Shown one piece after another: positions 34,901-47,000 of a stretch of DNA of 64,000 nt. This DNA comes from Nissolia schottii (taxonomy: Eukaryota > Streptophyta > Magnoliopsida > Fabales > Fabaceae). The stretch is from contig QANU01067122.1 of NCBI GenBank assembly GCA_003254905.1, positions 1-64,000 of the forward strand. The letters run 5' to 3'. The notes below the pieces were generated by a model. The model made no database searches. It was given only the letters and a program-made list of their open reading frames with translations, and was not told the DNA's origin. The first letter of the stretch is position 1, and each line of letters starts with the position of its first letter. A program made the translations under genes and the position numbers.

Positions 34901-36280
34901 TAAGAACTTAACTTTAAACCAAACCTAGAACAATTCAACAAGGGGGAATGCAATCTAAACATAATGGCACCCGTTCCTCTGCAATTTACTAGAAGGAACC
35001 CGTGTTATAAACATAGACCTAAAAAGTAGTATATAATATGTTTCAGAAATAAAAGAATATCAATAGGAAACAAACATGGGAGTATTTACATAATAATGCC
35101 ATTCCTTTATTCAACAGAGGGTTGCTTTGCAACATTGATGAAGCTATTTTGCATAACCCTAAATAGTAAAGCCGGCAATATGGAACTGCTCAAACATAAA
35201 CAAATATAACACGGAATTTGAATTTAAATATATAGTCATAACAAGAATCCATGGATTAAACACAACAACCAGACAGGAACTCCATGACACAAGAGGAAGA
35301 TACTGTGCTTAACTGGACCTTATTTTCTTCGAATCGAGAAGACCACAAAGCTCAGCCGCACCTGCACTACAATTGAGCAGCATATCAAGCTTGTACCAGC
35401 CCATCAGTAATCTACAGGCCAGCAAATACACATCAACGATCTTAAAACCCTCTCTTGCACATTTCACAAAAGAAAAGACCCTCAGCTACACCCAATGTGA
35501 AACACTCAACTACGTACACCACCATTATCTCCACTCTAAACCACGAAATTTGATATCTTTTTTCCTTAATGCTAATGATTGTTGTAGTGCAAATGGTAGA
35601 AAACAATGGTGGCATGCCGTAAGGTATAACTTAACCCACTTATAGTAATCAAGTTCTCACTTCCCAATTCTCATGAAAAAAGTCACACACAAAGTTCAAG
35701 TTACCAAAATTGCATCAACCCAAAAACACACTAGTTGGAGAATATATACACACTAGTTACCAAAAGTTCAAGTTCCAATCCAACAACTCTCGTCAACATT
35801 GCAAAATACAATGACAGAACCACACACACACAGAGCATAAACAACTAAAAAAAGACTGCAACTTTCCAATGCAACCCAAAATAAAAATAAAAAATAAAAA
35901 AATCCAAATTGGCAGCGGCAGGAGGCATTACCGGGCATGATTTGGAGGCGGTCGAGGCCCTGGCGCTCGTAATCGGCGATGGTTTCGTATGCCTTGCGCT
36001 GTTTCTCGGGCCCCCACTTGTCGATTTCGTGCAAGATGTCGATCCCGGAAGGGTTCTCCGCTCTGATTCTGCGGTACTCGTTGTCCCCGAGCACCGCCCT
36101 GTACATGGCGGCAAAGTCGATGGCGGGGACGGTGAGGGTGCCGTCCATGTCGAAAACGACGCCCCTGAGGCGCGTTTTGGGGGAATGGGAAGACATGATG
36201 GAGAATGAAGAGAGGAAAGAGGGCTGTTTGGTGTAGTTGGATATGAAGGATGATGATGATGATCGTAGGAAGAATGGCAT
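31999..36280 (-). CDS. HAD-family hydrolase, ortholog of At2g33255
   Basis: Five exons on the minus strand, 36280-35932, 35361-35319, 34633-34573, 33528-33394 and 32163-31999, join to 250 residues with GT-AG introns. All four HAD motifs are present: motif I FDMDGTLT (nucleophile Asp44, acid/base Asp46), motif II Thr136 in GLITRN, motif III Lys166 in RPYKP, and motif IV Asp191 with Asp195/196 in GDSLKDD. These residues support Mg-dependent phosphoryl transfer, most likely a small-molecule phosphatase. A helical cap lies after motif I. The first 29 residues (MPFFLRSSSSSFISN...) are Ser/Phe-rich and resemble an organelle transit peptide, followed by a second Met at residue 29. The sequence lines up with Arabidopsis At2g33255 along its length. 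Substrate unknown. Introns host a MITE (32475) and a solo LTR (34255). Confidence 0.95.
32475..32860. mobile_element. TIR MITE, 386 bp, in HAD intron 4
   Basis: The left end GGTGGTTTCTCACCC and the reverse complement of the right end, GGTGGTTTCTTACTTACCC, start a TIR. It continues through ATGGGGTAAATA on both sides for about 40 bases. Flanking 9-mers GTAATGTAA (32466-32474) and GTAATAAAA (32861-32869) match at 7 of 9, in line with an old Mutator-type target duplication. No coding capacity. It sits in the intron of the minus-strand HAD gene, clear of both splice sites. Confidence 0.65.
34255..34549 (-). mobile_element. Probable solo copia LTR in HAD intron 3
   Basis: On the minus strand it begins TGTGATAGGACACTC and ends TTTAGTCCAGTTCTAACA, with TG/CA termini. 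It has a TATA-like TTGTATAAAAAA in the middle and a pyrimidine-rich 3' part, all typical of copia LTRs. No internal element or partner LTR is present, hence solo. No target duplication was recognised (CAATT against GTTGC). It ends 23 bases from exon 3 of the HAD gene. Confidence 0.45.
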
Positions 36281-36467
36281 GGATGATGATGAGGTGGTGG
36301 AAGGTAGTGTGGAGTGATGGGGTTGCTTAGAGTGAGCTAAATTGGTGGTGGTGGTGGTGGTTTGTGTGAAGCCACGACGACATTTTTCATTAGCGTTGTT
36401 GTTTGTATGCCATAAAGGTCTTTCCCAAGTTGACTGGTAGGCACCATTGGATCAGAATCGAATCTTA

Positions 36468-36722
36468 GGCTATGTTTGATTGATCTTGGATTGATGGAAG
36501 ATTATGGTTATTAATGGAGATGGAGGGAGAGGCAAAGAATGAAAGGGTTAGACATAAACCACTCTCTTGCTTAATTGTTTCACTAATTTAAGAAACAAGA
36601 GTATGAAAAATATAAGTTATTCCCTCTTTAATTCCTAATCTGGAGGGTAAAAAATTGAGAGTTTAGGATGATTACATTTGTTTTCTTGCCACTCCCTACT
36701 AATCATCCTTTCAAACACAACC
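36468..36722. mobile_element. Candidate Tourist-like MITE, about 255 bp
   Basis: The left end GGCTATGTTTGATTG and the reverse complement of the right end, GGTTGTGTTTGAAAGG, make an imperfect TIR of the GGNNNTGTTTG type found in PIF/Harbinger elements. Flanks are TTA on the left and TTT on the right, so the 3-bp duplication is imperfect. No coding frame. It lies about 190 bases upstream of the HAD start codon. Confidence 0.5.
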
Positions 36723-37994
36723 TTTTTAACTTAACTAAGTGTTATTTCCTTTGTCCAATTTTCATTCTCACTTTTGATTAAAAAATAAATTTATAGATTA
36801 AAATTTTGTATTATTAGCATTAAAATAGGGGGGAAAAAAACTAAAAGTTGTCTTAAGAGTAATAGTAGTAAGAGACTTGAGTAATATGAAAAGTTTAAAT
36901 TTTAGTATCAACAATGTAAAAAAATATATATAGGTTATATAGAATAATTAAACTTTGAGTAGTTAATAGTATTATAATTATTACATATCATTAAGAAAAT
37001 GAGCAATAACATAGATATATAGTTGAAAAAAAGTATTTAATGTTTCCTCAATGTAATCGAATAATAAATAATCTCTGAGGTTTGAATAAAAAGTCCAAAA
37101 TAAATGTAGATAGGGGAGTATAAGGCCATGAGTTCAACCGCAAGTGACAGCCATTGTTTGTTTTTATGATAAATTTCCTTTTAATATAAAGAGTTTAATT
37201 TTTATGCTAAAAGAATTTTAAATTATAATCTAATCATTTATTATTACATCAATAAAAGTATTTAATTATTATGCTTACTAACTCAAAAGAAAATTACTCT
37301 TAAACATGGACTTCCCTTGGTTTGGAAATAAGGGGATTTGTAAAATTGAGAGTTGTTTGTCTCATTACTAATGAGGATTTATCTACGTCCTTCCATCTAT
37401 TTTGGAAATTCAGGATATTTTGGCTAATGAACTGGGGGTCTCCGTTTCTCATGTGCTTAAAAAGGCTAACTCGTGCGGATTTTATGGTAAAGCTATGAGC
37501 TAATGATAGTAACATCATCTTTTTTTAAAATCCTCTTGAACGCTTACGAGATTTACTACGAGAAGACTTTAGGAGTTCCCTCCACAAGTTAGAGTCACTC
37601 ATTTTTTTCCCTTTCTACGCATAAAAAAAAAATGTTAATTCAATACATATTTCTTTTGAATAAGATATTAGGGTTGACTCTTGTAATTAATAAAAACAAA
37701 AAAAAATTAGCATGGAAAACATTTATCTATACAACAAGTTGACTCAACTTAAACCAAATTAGCTAAAATTTAAAAAATTTCAAACAACAATCATTTTGGC
37801 TAAAAAATATGTTTGCAAATTATTTTTTACTGAAGTATTATAACAAAGATTTTGTCAATAAGTATTTTTAAAGCACTTGTTAATAAAATAAAAGCGATAC
37901 GTTGAAGAAAGTAAAATATACATACTTTCAATGATAACAAATACAATGTTAGCTCAAAATATTTTACTTTGGTTTTTTTAATTAACCAATGCCT
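36723..37994. other. AT-rich intergenic stretch, no gene seen
   Basis: Long A/T runs, with no domain-bearing frame. A 72-codon minus-strand frame at 37300-37518 has no recognisable features. Confidence 0.45.
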
Positions 37995-37997
37995 TTA

Positions 37998-39155
37998 GGG
38001 ACGTCTAGTTCGCGAAATGATTTTACATTCCTAGAAATAATATTTTTGGGATTGTTATTCCTGTGAATAGTTTTCCTTGGCATGACGTTTAGACACATTT
38101 AGTTCGCAAACTAAATTACTGAAAATCTTATAAAATATTCTGGGGAATAAACTATGTTTGCATTTGGTTAACATTGATATTCTTGGAATACTATATATTT
38201 TCCCAAAAATACCCTCACATTTTTAAACTAAAAAATTAATCATTAAACATGTTTACAAATTTTATGGAAGATTAAACCCATTAAATTCCTATTTGAACAT
38301 TTAAACACAATTTACAACCTTTTTTTTAATTCAGAAACACAATTTACATATTTAAACATAATTTATACATTTACATATTTTTTTATGGGATATACATTTA
38401 CATATTTAGACATGATAGCGAAAAGAAAGAAAAAAAAAAACATTAAACATAATTTACATATGCAAAGTCGTAAATCCATTCCTCCAAAATGACAACATCT
38501 CGTCAAGGTCCCCAACCAAAACCCCACCGCAATTTCTGCAATGTCTTCCTCCAACTTTGTTTGGTCCCCCATCTCAATTTCCACTTTGTCAACGGTTCAA
38601 ATTGGTGCAACGACGACAGTGAAAAAGATTGGTTCGACAGTGGCGACGACAAAGACCAGCTTGACAGCGGCGTCGGTGCGAGATGGAGGTGGCGGTGGGG
38701 CGAACTTGAGGAGTGGGCAACGTCGGGGTGAACTGAACTAGGAGGTTGTGGGAGGATGCAGGAGGCTGCGTCACTGGCCACCTGCGCCATGCGGACGCAC
38801 TGTCATTGCTGGTGCGGTGGCGGGCAGAAGGTATGGTGGCTAGAGCGATAAGATGGGTGGATCTAAAAATGAAAATGAAATGGTGGGGTTTTTGGGGTGT
38901 GTGTGTGTGTGGGGTGGTTTTTNAATGAAATGGGGAGTGCCGGAGTGGAGAGCTCAATGATGAGTTAATTTTGGTTTCTAATTTTAAACGATGGTAAATT
39001 TGTCTATTGATTAAAAATGGGGGATTAATTTTTTTTTTTATTCATGAGAATATTACTTTTTCAAGAATTTTTTTTTATTAACTAAATGTAGGAATATGTC
39101 ATTTCCAAGTCAGATTCGCGAGAATGCTAACAGATTTCGCGAATTACACACCTCC
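37998..39155. mobile_element. PIF/Harbinger-type non-autonomous element with GC-rich cargo, 1158 bp
   Basis: Flanked by TTA (37995-37997 and 39156-39158), the target duplication of PIF/Harbinger elements. The left end GGGACGTCTAGTTCGCGAAAT and the reverse complement of the right end, GGAGGTGTGTAATTCGCGAAAT, form the TIR. A second CTCGCGAA word sits just inside the right end. About 38490-38945 is far more GC-rich than the rest and carries overlapping open frames (up to 122 codons on minus), while the arms are AT-rich. The cargo is not recognised. It could be a captured gene fragment, as in Pack-type elements, or simply a GC-rich internal repeat. One unresolved base is at 38923. Confidence 0.6.
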
Positions 39156-39232
39156 TTAGAAGGTAACATTGTTATAAATATTTGTTATAAATTATTAAAC
39201 ATTGACCTGTTTGTTTACACACATTGCTAGTA

Positions 39233-39292
39233 AATGTGGATTACTTAGGTAATCCACATTACTAGGGATGGGAAGGATTACTCAAGTAATCC
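39233..39292. repeat. Two adjacent perfect hairpins
   Basis: The first has 12-base arms, AATGTGGATTAC and GTAATCCACATT, around a TTAG loop (39233-39260). The second has 8-base arms, GGATTACT and AGTAATCC, around CA (39275-39292). Each is followed by ACTAGGGATGG, so the pair looks like a tandem duplication of one palindromic unit, probably a transposon end. Confidence 0.7.
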
Positions 39293-39785
39293 ATATTACT
39301 AGGGATGGAAACAGGCCAAGTCAGGCCAAATCGAGTCTGTGTCATTAATTTTCAACTCGGGTCTGACATGTTGACTATCAAAGTTTTTTTTTTGTTTAAC
39401 CTGTTTGAGAGGCCAGGCCTGGAGCTTGGCAGACCAACCTATTTTTTTTAACCAAAAACATTTATGATGACCTATTTACCGTAGCCTTTACTATAGCATG
39501 TTTAATATTTATGTTTGCATAAAATAATACAAAATGTGATATTAATCTAGTGGTTAAAGCATTACCCTGATGTGGGGAGTGTCTCCAATGTAAATCACAT
39601 TCAAGGTAATGTATGTTTAATTTTTTTTTTTTTAGTAAAACACATGAATATTTTTATAAACAGACTGGTCTGACAGGCTTTTGGAATAAACTGAGACAGC
39701 CAATGTGGATTATCTCACTTTTCAGGTACTTTTTCAACTTTTATTTTGACAAAAATATTATCAACATAAACAACCCCCTCTCTCC

Positions 39786-40290
39786 ATGAGCCACAACTAC
39801 TGCCACCACCTACCATTCCCACCACCACTCTCGTCGCTACTAACATATACCACCCACTACCACTGCACCACCATTACCACCACCATCATCAACTCCACTA
39901 CCACCACCATTGCTGCCAGTATCAACATTCTTATCGCCACAACCACCACCACTACTCACCATTGTTGTCACCACCACTACCACTACCATCATTGTCGTTC
40001 TACTACAATTACACACCACGACCACAACACCAATTGCCCTCGCCACCGCCACCACCACCACTTTCATTACCCACCACCACCACCTCTACTACCACTACCA
40101 TAATAATCATTACTGCCACCATATCCATCACTGACACCTCTACCACGACTCACCTCCACTACCATAATCGTTATCATCACCACCACAACCCTTATTTCCA
40201 CCAGTACAACCGTCGTCGCCACCACCATTACCACTATCCATCACCACCATTACCACCACCACCGTTGTTGTCAACTTTACCACCACCACA
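39786..40290. repeat. Long CCA/CAC-type imperfect microsatellite
   Basis: About 500 bases made mostly of CCA, CAC, ACC and ATT triplets on the plus strand, interrupted often. Frames in several phases stay open because of the composition, giving Thr-, His-, Pro- or Val-rich peptides with no domain. Not a gene. Confidence 0.75.
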
Positions 40291-41072
40291 AAATACATTT
40301 AGAGGACATTATGGTAAAATATATTTATTAGTTGATAATCCTTTTGATATACCAAACATGGTAATGTAAATCGTCAGTTACATTACTCATGCATATCAAA
40401 CACTACAATGTAATATTACCAATAATTTAAAAAGTAATAATCTTTCTGATAGATTACCAATAATCTTAATAAATAATGTGCCAAACACCCTCTTAGGGTA
40501 TTGGTTAAAAAAAACCTTTATAACTATTATGTACTTTAAAAGCCATGATAGAAATATGAGCCAAAAAGATAATAGTAAACTAAATTGAAGTTGGTCATTA
40601 AAATAATTTTTGCACAAGCTTTTCAATGTGTCCAAGGTTCATTAACCTCGAGTAGATGTGCCTCATAAAGACATGCAAACATCATTTTTCACTTGTAAAA
40701 AAGTATGATGATAGAGAGATGGCACTTACAATTATGGTTCTTTACGTCTTACATTATGAGATATTTAAATTTGTTTTTTTGGTAAAATTAATTTAACTAC
40801 TTGTTAAGTTTTTTTAACAATAGAGAGAATTAAACACAAGACTTCTAAGATGACGGTTAATTTAGTTCTCAATATCTTTTAGAATTTTGTTAATTCTTAT
40901 ATTTTAATTAAAAAAATGACTTCATGTCAATTTTTTTTATAATTATAGAAAAAGTCATTTTAATTTTATTTTGCAAATAGAATCACCACCATTAAAGATT
41001 CTAATTAGAGATGTAGACTCTTGAACCTTCGACATACAATTAGACACGCAGCCACCCTGCTCCGGTGTTCCC
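40291..41072. other. AT-rich stretch with inverted-repeat words, no gene
   Basis: TTACATTACTCATGCATATC and nearby words resemble, in reverse, the ACATTGCTAGTAAATG words near 39220. The CCA-rich block may therefore lie inside a larger TIR element ending in GCCAAACACCCTC near 40495. No gene is visible. Confidence 0.3.
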
Positions 41073-41452
41073 TGTTAGAATTCAGCGAAGGAAACACAGC
41101 AGCCATGTGAATGCAGCAGCAACAGCCATGGAAGCAGAGAACTACTGCTGAACCAGAGAACTTGCGCATGTGCCAAAGAGGGAAAAAATGGAATGAAAAC
41201 TGAATTGTATTATCTGAATTGGTGACCTGATTTTAGTGATCAAGTACAGTATATATATGTGTGTGTATAATTACAAGGGGCATAACTGATTTTCTAATGC
41301 TAACAAACTTAACAAACTTGACATCTAAGCTAACTAACCTAACTGTCATTACTTGCATAGCAAGTAATCATAGCAAGTAATGCTATTAACCCTTCTTTAC
41401 TTGTGATATTCCCTGCTATTTCCTTTACCATAGCAGGCAAAATAAAAAGACA
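41073..41452 (-). mobile_element. Probable solo copia LTR
   Basis: On the minus strand it begins TGTCTTTTTATTTTGCC and ends TTCGCTGAATTCTAACA, with TG/CA termini. A TATATATACTG promoter-like word lies at mid-length. The TTCTAACA end is like that of the solo LTR in HAD intron 3. It contains tandem CATAGCAAGTAAT words. No target duplication is evident (TTCCC against ACCTT), so the boundaries are approximate. Confidence 0.4.
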
Positions 41453-41481
41453 ACCTTAAGTTAGACGATGGTAGTAGTCTT

Positions 41482-41504
41482 AAAAAAAAAAAAAAAAAAA
41501 AAAA
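41482..41504. repeat. Poly(A) run of about 23 bases
   Basis: A long uninterrupted A run on the plus strand just beyond the solo LTR. It could be a retroposon tail or a simple homopolymer. Confidence 0.7.
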
Positions 41505-42963
41505 AGCCAAAACAAGACCAAATGAAAGAGACAAAGCATATTAAGAAAATAGCAAAATTAGAGGAAAAATATTGAAGCATAGCAATCCCAGTAGTGTAGA
41601 AAGCAAGCAATTCCATACAATTCAACATTAATATGATCATAGTTTTCATTAAGTTTCTGATAGTGTAAGGTGCATTTAGAGTTCGTTAGTTTAGAGCTCG
41701 AATAATCATGTTTCAATCCTACTACGTTTAATTATAATGTTTTCAAAATCTTTAATTTGCACTGATTGGATCTGAGGGAAATTTTAGGGAGATGAGGTGT
41801 TGCGTGTTCTAGCCAATAATGGTTTATTATTTTAATTATGGTAAAGAAAGTATTTTGATGATGGTGATTTTAATTAGAAAATAAAATTAAAATGACTTTC
41901 ATTATAATTATAAAAAAAAATTAGTATGGGTCAATTTTTTTAATTAAAAAGTAACAATTAATAAAGATTCAAAAGCTATTGAAAAATTAGCAGTTACCAA
42001 ACTTTTAAAAATAGAAAGACACTAATGCCAATTAAGTTATATCATTAACTAACTAATGTCAAAACTAGCTCAGTTGAGTTTCCCACGTTGAGGTTTAGGG
42101 ATGATTAGCACAATGATTTAAGGCCTCTTGTATAGTCTTTGCTAGTTTTGTTTTCGTTGTCTTTTTGTCAAACATTTAGCCTAGTTCACTTACCCAAAAA
42201 AATATTGGTTTTTCCTTCCTTAACAAAATTATTTAATATAAAAATACTAGTACTTTCATGTATTAGATGATTGTGATTCAATCATAAATTTAAAACAATA
42301 AGTGATTTGAGTTAATGCAACATTTGTTTAAATAATAAATATTACTTATACCTTTAAATTATGTGAGATAAAAAAACCCAGAAATATTATATACATGTGA
42401 AAAAATTAATAGCTCGACAAATCCGTTCTTACAATTACACACTATTGAATAAAAAATAATAGAAAGGTTGTTAGAATAAGGAAAAAGTCAATGAGCAGGG
42501 TAAAAAAAACAAGGAAGATATGACCATAAATCAAGGGACCATGGCCAATAAGCATGATTCGTGTAGAGTCCCAAAATTGTTTGGACTAATAATCATTTTC
42601 CTAGACAATAACATAAGGAATAGAAAGCTTATTAAGGAATTCTTAAGGAATAATGAAAAGCTTGACTATGGGTTGAGAGTCCTCCATTCTCCATTTTAAA
42701 ATAAGTATTCATTTTAGGACATCGTATATTAAAAAAGTACAAAATATTATTAAAAATTATAAAATATTTGAATAGATTATAATAGTCTTATATTTTTTTT
42801 TTATAAAAAGTATATTTTACTAATACAATTAATGACTGCAATTACAATAAGGATATTGTTATGAAAAGTATTTTAAAATATAAGTTGGATAATTATTTTG
42901 AAAATCTAATTTAATAAATTTTAGAAACTATCATGAAAAATATGTTTGGAAAACCTAACAAAT
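41505..42963. other. AT-rich intergenic stretch, no gene seen
   Basis: No coding-like frame or recognisable element. Long A/T runs throughout. Confidence 0.5.
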
Positions 42964-42972
42964 CAATTACTC

Positions 42973-43357
42973 ATAGTTATAAAATTTGGTCTGGAACTTG
43001 ACCGGGCCACCTTACTGAATCACTGGTTTAACTAATGAGTCACTGAGTCAGTTGCTGACCCAAATATAAATAAAATAATAATAATAATAATAATAATATA
43101 TAACCTAAAATATTTAAAAATCTAAATAAATAAAATGCATTTATTTAAACATCTATCATAACATAAAATCACTTAAAATATATAAGTAAAGTTCAAACTT
43201 CAAATGTCATACCATACATAAACCATAAAAGTTCAAGATCCTAAATCACAAATGATAAGTTCAATTCTAAACATAAGTAAATCAATTTTTAAATAAAAAA
43301 TACATAACAATAATTTAACATGAGTATTCAATATTTATTACAAGAAAGCAGTACAAC

Positions 43358-43395
<38 letters not shown>

Positions 43396-43736
43396 CAAGA
43401 AAAATTGTACAAAAATAAGGAACTTAAACACATAGTTTGTAACAGAAAAATTAAAAAAATGGTTCAATTTGACAAACAGTAATTTCAAAATTAAATGACG
43501 TTGTTTGCCTTTTTTTTGTAAAAAAATAAAAATTAGAAAAAAATTAAATATTAAAGATAAATTAAAAATAAAATTTTTATAAAAAAACACATGACCTAAC
43601 CGAGTCACCGGATTTCACAAAAATTGGCTAGGTCAATCCGAGTCTAAAATGTGACCGATCCACTCAGATAACCGGTCTGATCCCATAACCTGGTTTCGGG
43701 TGAATTCGGCCAGGTCAGACCAATTTTTTAACTATA
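42973..43736. mobile_element. TIR element, 764 bp, Mutator- or hAT-like
   Basis: The left end ATAGTTATAAAATTTGGTCTG and the reverse complement of the right end, TATAGTTAAAAAATTGGTCTG, form a TIR. Similar GACC and GGCC words continue inward. Flanking 9-mers CAATTACTC (42964-42972) and CAACTACTC (43737-43745) match at 8 of 9. The interior is AT-rich and holds an (AAT)n run near 43075 and a (TA)17 run at 43361-43394. There is no coding frame, so it is non-autonomous. A 9-bp duplication favours Mutator-like. Confidence 0.65.
43361..43394. repeat. (TA)17 microsatellite
   Basis: Uninterrupted TA dinucleotides inside the 42973-43736 element. Confidence 0.9.
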
Positions 43737-44080
43737 CAACTACTCAATATACATCCTCTATAAATGACAATTGACATTTTAAAGAAAAATATGAAAAAAA
43801 ATATCAAGTATTATTCACAAACAATACTAAGTAAATTGTAAGTTGATTTATTATATTTTCATGCATTTTCTATTAGTATTATGAAATGGAGTAAGTATTT
43901 TTATTTTTTTTTAGAAAAAAAGCTAAATTTTGACGTCAAACCAAGAAGTCTAGTTTAGTGTCTCTTTCAATAAATAAAAAAGTTCGTTTCATTTGTTTAT
44001 TTTATTTTAAAAAAAAGATGGACGATAATGCAAAAGAGAAAAGGTGAGAGGTTGAGCCAGAGGTGGGGCTGCCTTCTTCC

Positions 44081-47000
44081 ATGGAAATCGTTGCGAGCTC
44101 TGCGAATGCTTCCTTTTCTCTTCATTCCTCTCACATCACTTCCATTCCTCAGGTTCTCTCCTCTTTCTTCATTCATATTCTCATCACTCTCACCACTCTT
44201 TATCATAACCGCACATCAATGTTTCATCCCCACATTCTGTTTGGTTTCCGAGAAAATCTGATATAATAAAGCTAAAAATCAAATTTTGAATGCCACCCTT
44301 TATTGTTTTCACACTTAATTGAACCAATTTAGAGCTAGATGGTAAAGAAATGCTACAGAGAACTGTGCAAGAACTTAGTTGTCAGGAAGACTAGATATGA
44401 TTCTTTGACTCTTGGATGAATAAGTGAGTCGTGACACTTTATTTCATCCAACAACTTTTATGATTTCTGTCAAAAATTCTGGTAATAATTTTTTGACAGC
44501 ATGTTTGGATTTCAGTTAGGAAGTCCTAGAATCAGTTCTGGAGTCTAAAATTGAAAATTTTCACTTTTGAATTATCTAAAATTGATTCTGCACCAGCCTC
44601 ACCGATTTTCCAAATATGCACGTGTAACATTGTTGATGGTCAATGAGGAAGTCTTGAAAGAATACTTTCACTTGAGTGTGTATTAACTGAATTGCACTAT
44701 TTGCAGGTGCCACAATTGAAGTGTTTAAGGGTAATAGAATCTCGGTTTTTTTCATTGACATATGGAAAGAAGAAGAAGAAGATAGATGTTGGTTTTAGAA
44801 ATAGAAGTTATGGAATTGAATTCTCATTTGGCGTGGCACCATGGATAAGAAGCAACATATGTTTTCCCCATTGTAGCTTGTTCCCATCAAGTTGGAGTTT
44901 CTTTGTAAGAAGGAGGAAATGTAAGAAGAGTCTTCCGAGACTGAAGGATGCTTCTGTTTTATTTGTGCGGTTGGTTGCCGGAGTGATGTTGGTCATGTCA
45001 GTTTCTTTGGCTTCCAGCAACCCATCCTGTGAGTTTGGCTTGTAATTCACCCCCATGATTGAATTTCAACAGATAACAGGATAATTAGTTAAGATGTGTT
45101 ACAATTTTTATGATCTTATTTTGTATCAATCATATTTTCATTTTTTTTGTGTCATTCGTTTTCTTTTCAAGGGGCACTGACTGAAGAGAATCTCCTCTTT
45201 CTGGAGGCATGGAGAGTAATTGACCGGGCATATATTGATAAAGGCTTTAATGGACAAAGTTGGTTTAGGTATAGAGAAGATGTGCTGCGCAATGAACCAA
45301 TGAACAATCGCGAAGAGACATGTATACATTTCACTCGCTCCCCTTGTTTCTTTTCTTTTCTTTTCAACTTGTTGCATAAGGACGACATAGTAAGATGATG
45401 GACTCCCTAGGATATTATTATTTCGCTTAGAGTTAGATAGTGCTCCAAAAGGATGATAAGTTATAAAGCTGCTTGCTATGAATTTTCTTCAGGACTAAAT
45501 TGAGATTTTGTGGCGCATATTAAGTGTTGAATAGCAGATCAAGTCCAATGTGGTTGTTCCTAGTTAGTGTTATCTTTTTGAAGAAGAAATCTAGTAGAAA
45601 AAGTTCCTTTACATTTTCTGTGACAAGGATTTTTTGGGACTTGGGATTGATTTCTTTTTTTTTTTTTCTTCTTGCCTTCATGCATGAATTTTAGATTTTT
45701 CCTTTTAGAGTGGATGAGGGGTGTACCAGATATGCCTCTATGCATACAAATTGACATCTGCGTAGAAATTGGTTTTAAGCATGGACAATAAGTAGGTTCG
45801 TCCAGAGTTTTTGTCTAAACATTCCTGCCTTTGTTTCTTCTTGTAAAGTGTTAGTGTACCTATGATGTGCTTATCTGTTTTCTCTTTTGACTTGGTTCTT
45901 TTACTCCCACATTACTAAATGGTATTCATTGATGCCTGCAAGATGGGTTTCTAACACCAACATCTATACACACCCCTCTAAAAAATAACAGAAGGAATAA
46001 TAGAAAGCTTGACTGTGGATTCTGTTCTCTGGGATATGGTGATTGGAGGAAATATTGCTAGCTTACACTTTCTTCATTATTCAGAACTATAATTGGATAA
46101 GCCACTTATATCTGAACAATGATAAACCACTTATATTTGATCTGTGTCATGCTAGTCAACAAAACTAAGAATAATAACCTTGGTGTACTGAAGATTGCTT
46201 TCACTGTTAAGAGACTTATATTTCATACGTTTTTAAAATTTTAGCGTCGATCTGGAGAGGATAATGACTAAATTGGTGAATTTGTTAAGTTATTACCAGG
46301 CTACCTTGTCTAGATGGATTGAGATTTGAGATGGTAAAGATTTTTTTTTTCTCCCTACTCTAACCATCCCAATTTTAATTGCTACCTTCTAAAAATTAAT
46401 TTTCAACAGTTTTTCATGATGACTACATACATGATTTTGGCACATCTGAAATTTAGTGGGATTGCATCATCCCATAGTCAAAAGGCAGGTTTACATGAAA
46501 TTGCTGATTCTGCATTTGCTCTTAGATATGGCGATAAGAAAGATGCTTGCCACATTGGATGATCCTTTCACTAGGTTTCTGGAGCCTGAAAAGCTCAGAA
46601 GTTTGAGGGTATGACTCCTACTCATTCTAAGTTTTCTTTTAGCTTATCTTGTAATTCTTACTGCACATTAGATATTACCATTTGTTCAATCTAGCAGAAT
46701 ATACTCTTCTTTATACATTAATCCCTATAACTAATATTTGTTTTGAAGGCAGTCCGGAACTCAAGGCGCTCTTACTGGTGTGGGAATATCAATAGGCTAC
46801 CCTACCAAAGGTGGCATGCTGCCTGGTGGACTTGTTGTCATTTCAGCTTCTCCAGGAGGTCCTGCGTATAGAGCTGGTGTTTTGCCTGGAGATATTCTCC
46901 TGGGAATTGACGATACAAGCACGGAAAACATGGGGCTATATGATGCAGCTGAACGCCTACAGTGGGTTCTTTTTTCCTCCTGCATGCCACTTGAGCTTTC

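Noticed and set aside
35373-35645. 90-codon plus-strand frame inside the HAD gene
   Set aside because: Lies in intron 1 of the HAD gene, partly opposite exon 2; no domain.
38503-38957. Overlapping 80-122 codon frames in the GC-rich cargo
   Set aside because: No recognisable protein; competing frames on both strands and an N inside. Kept only as a finding about the element.
39302-39700. GGGATGGAAACAGGCC start typical of a hAT MITE
   Set aside because: No matching right terminus or 8-bp duplication was found, so it is not listed as a separate element.
39786-40369. Thr/His/Pro-rich and Val-rich frames on both strands
   Set aside because: Artefacts of the CCA/CAC repeat.
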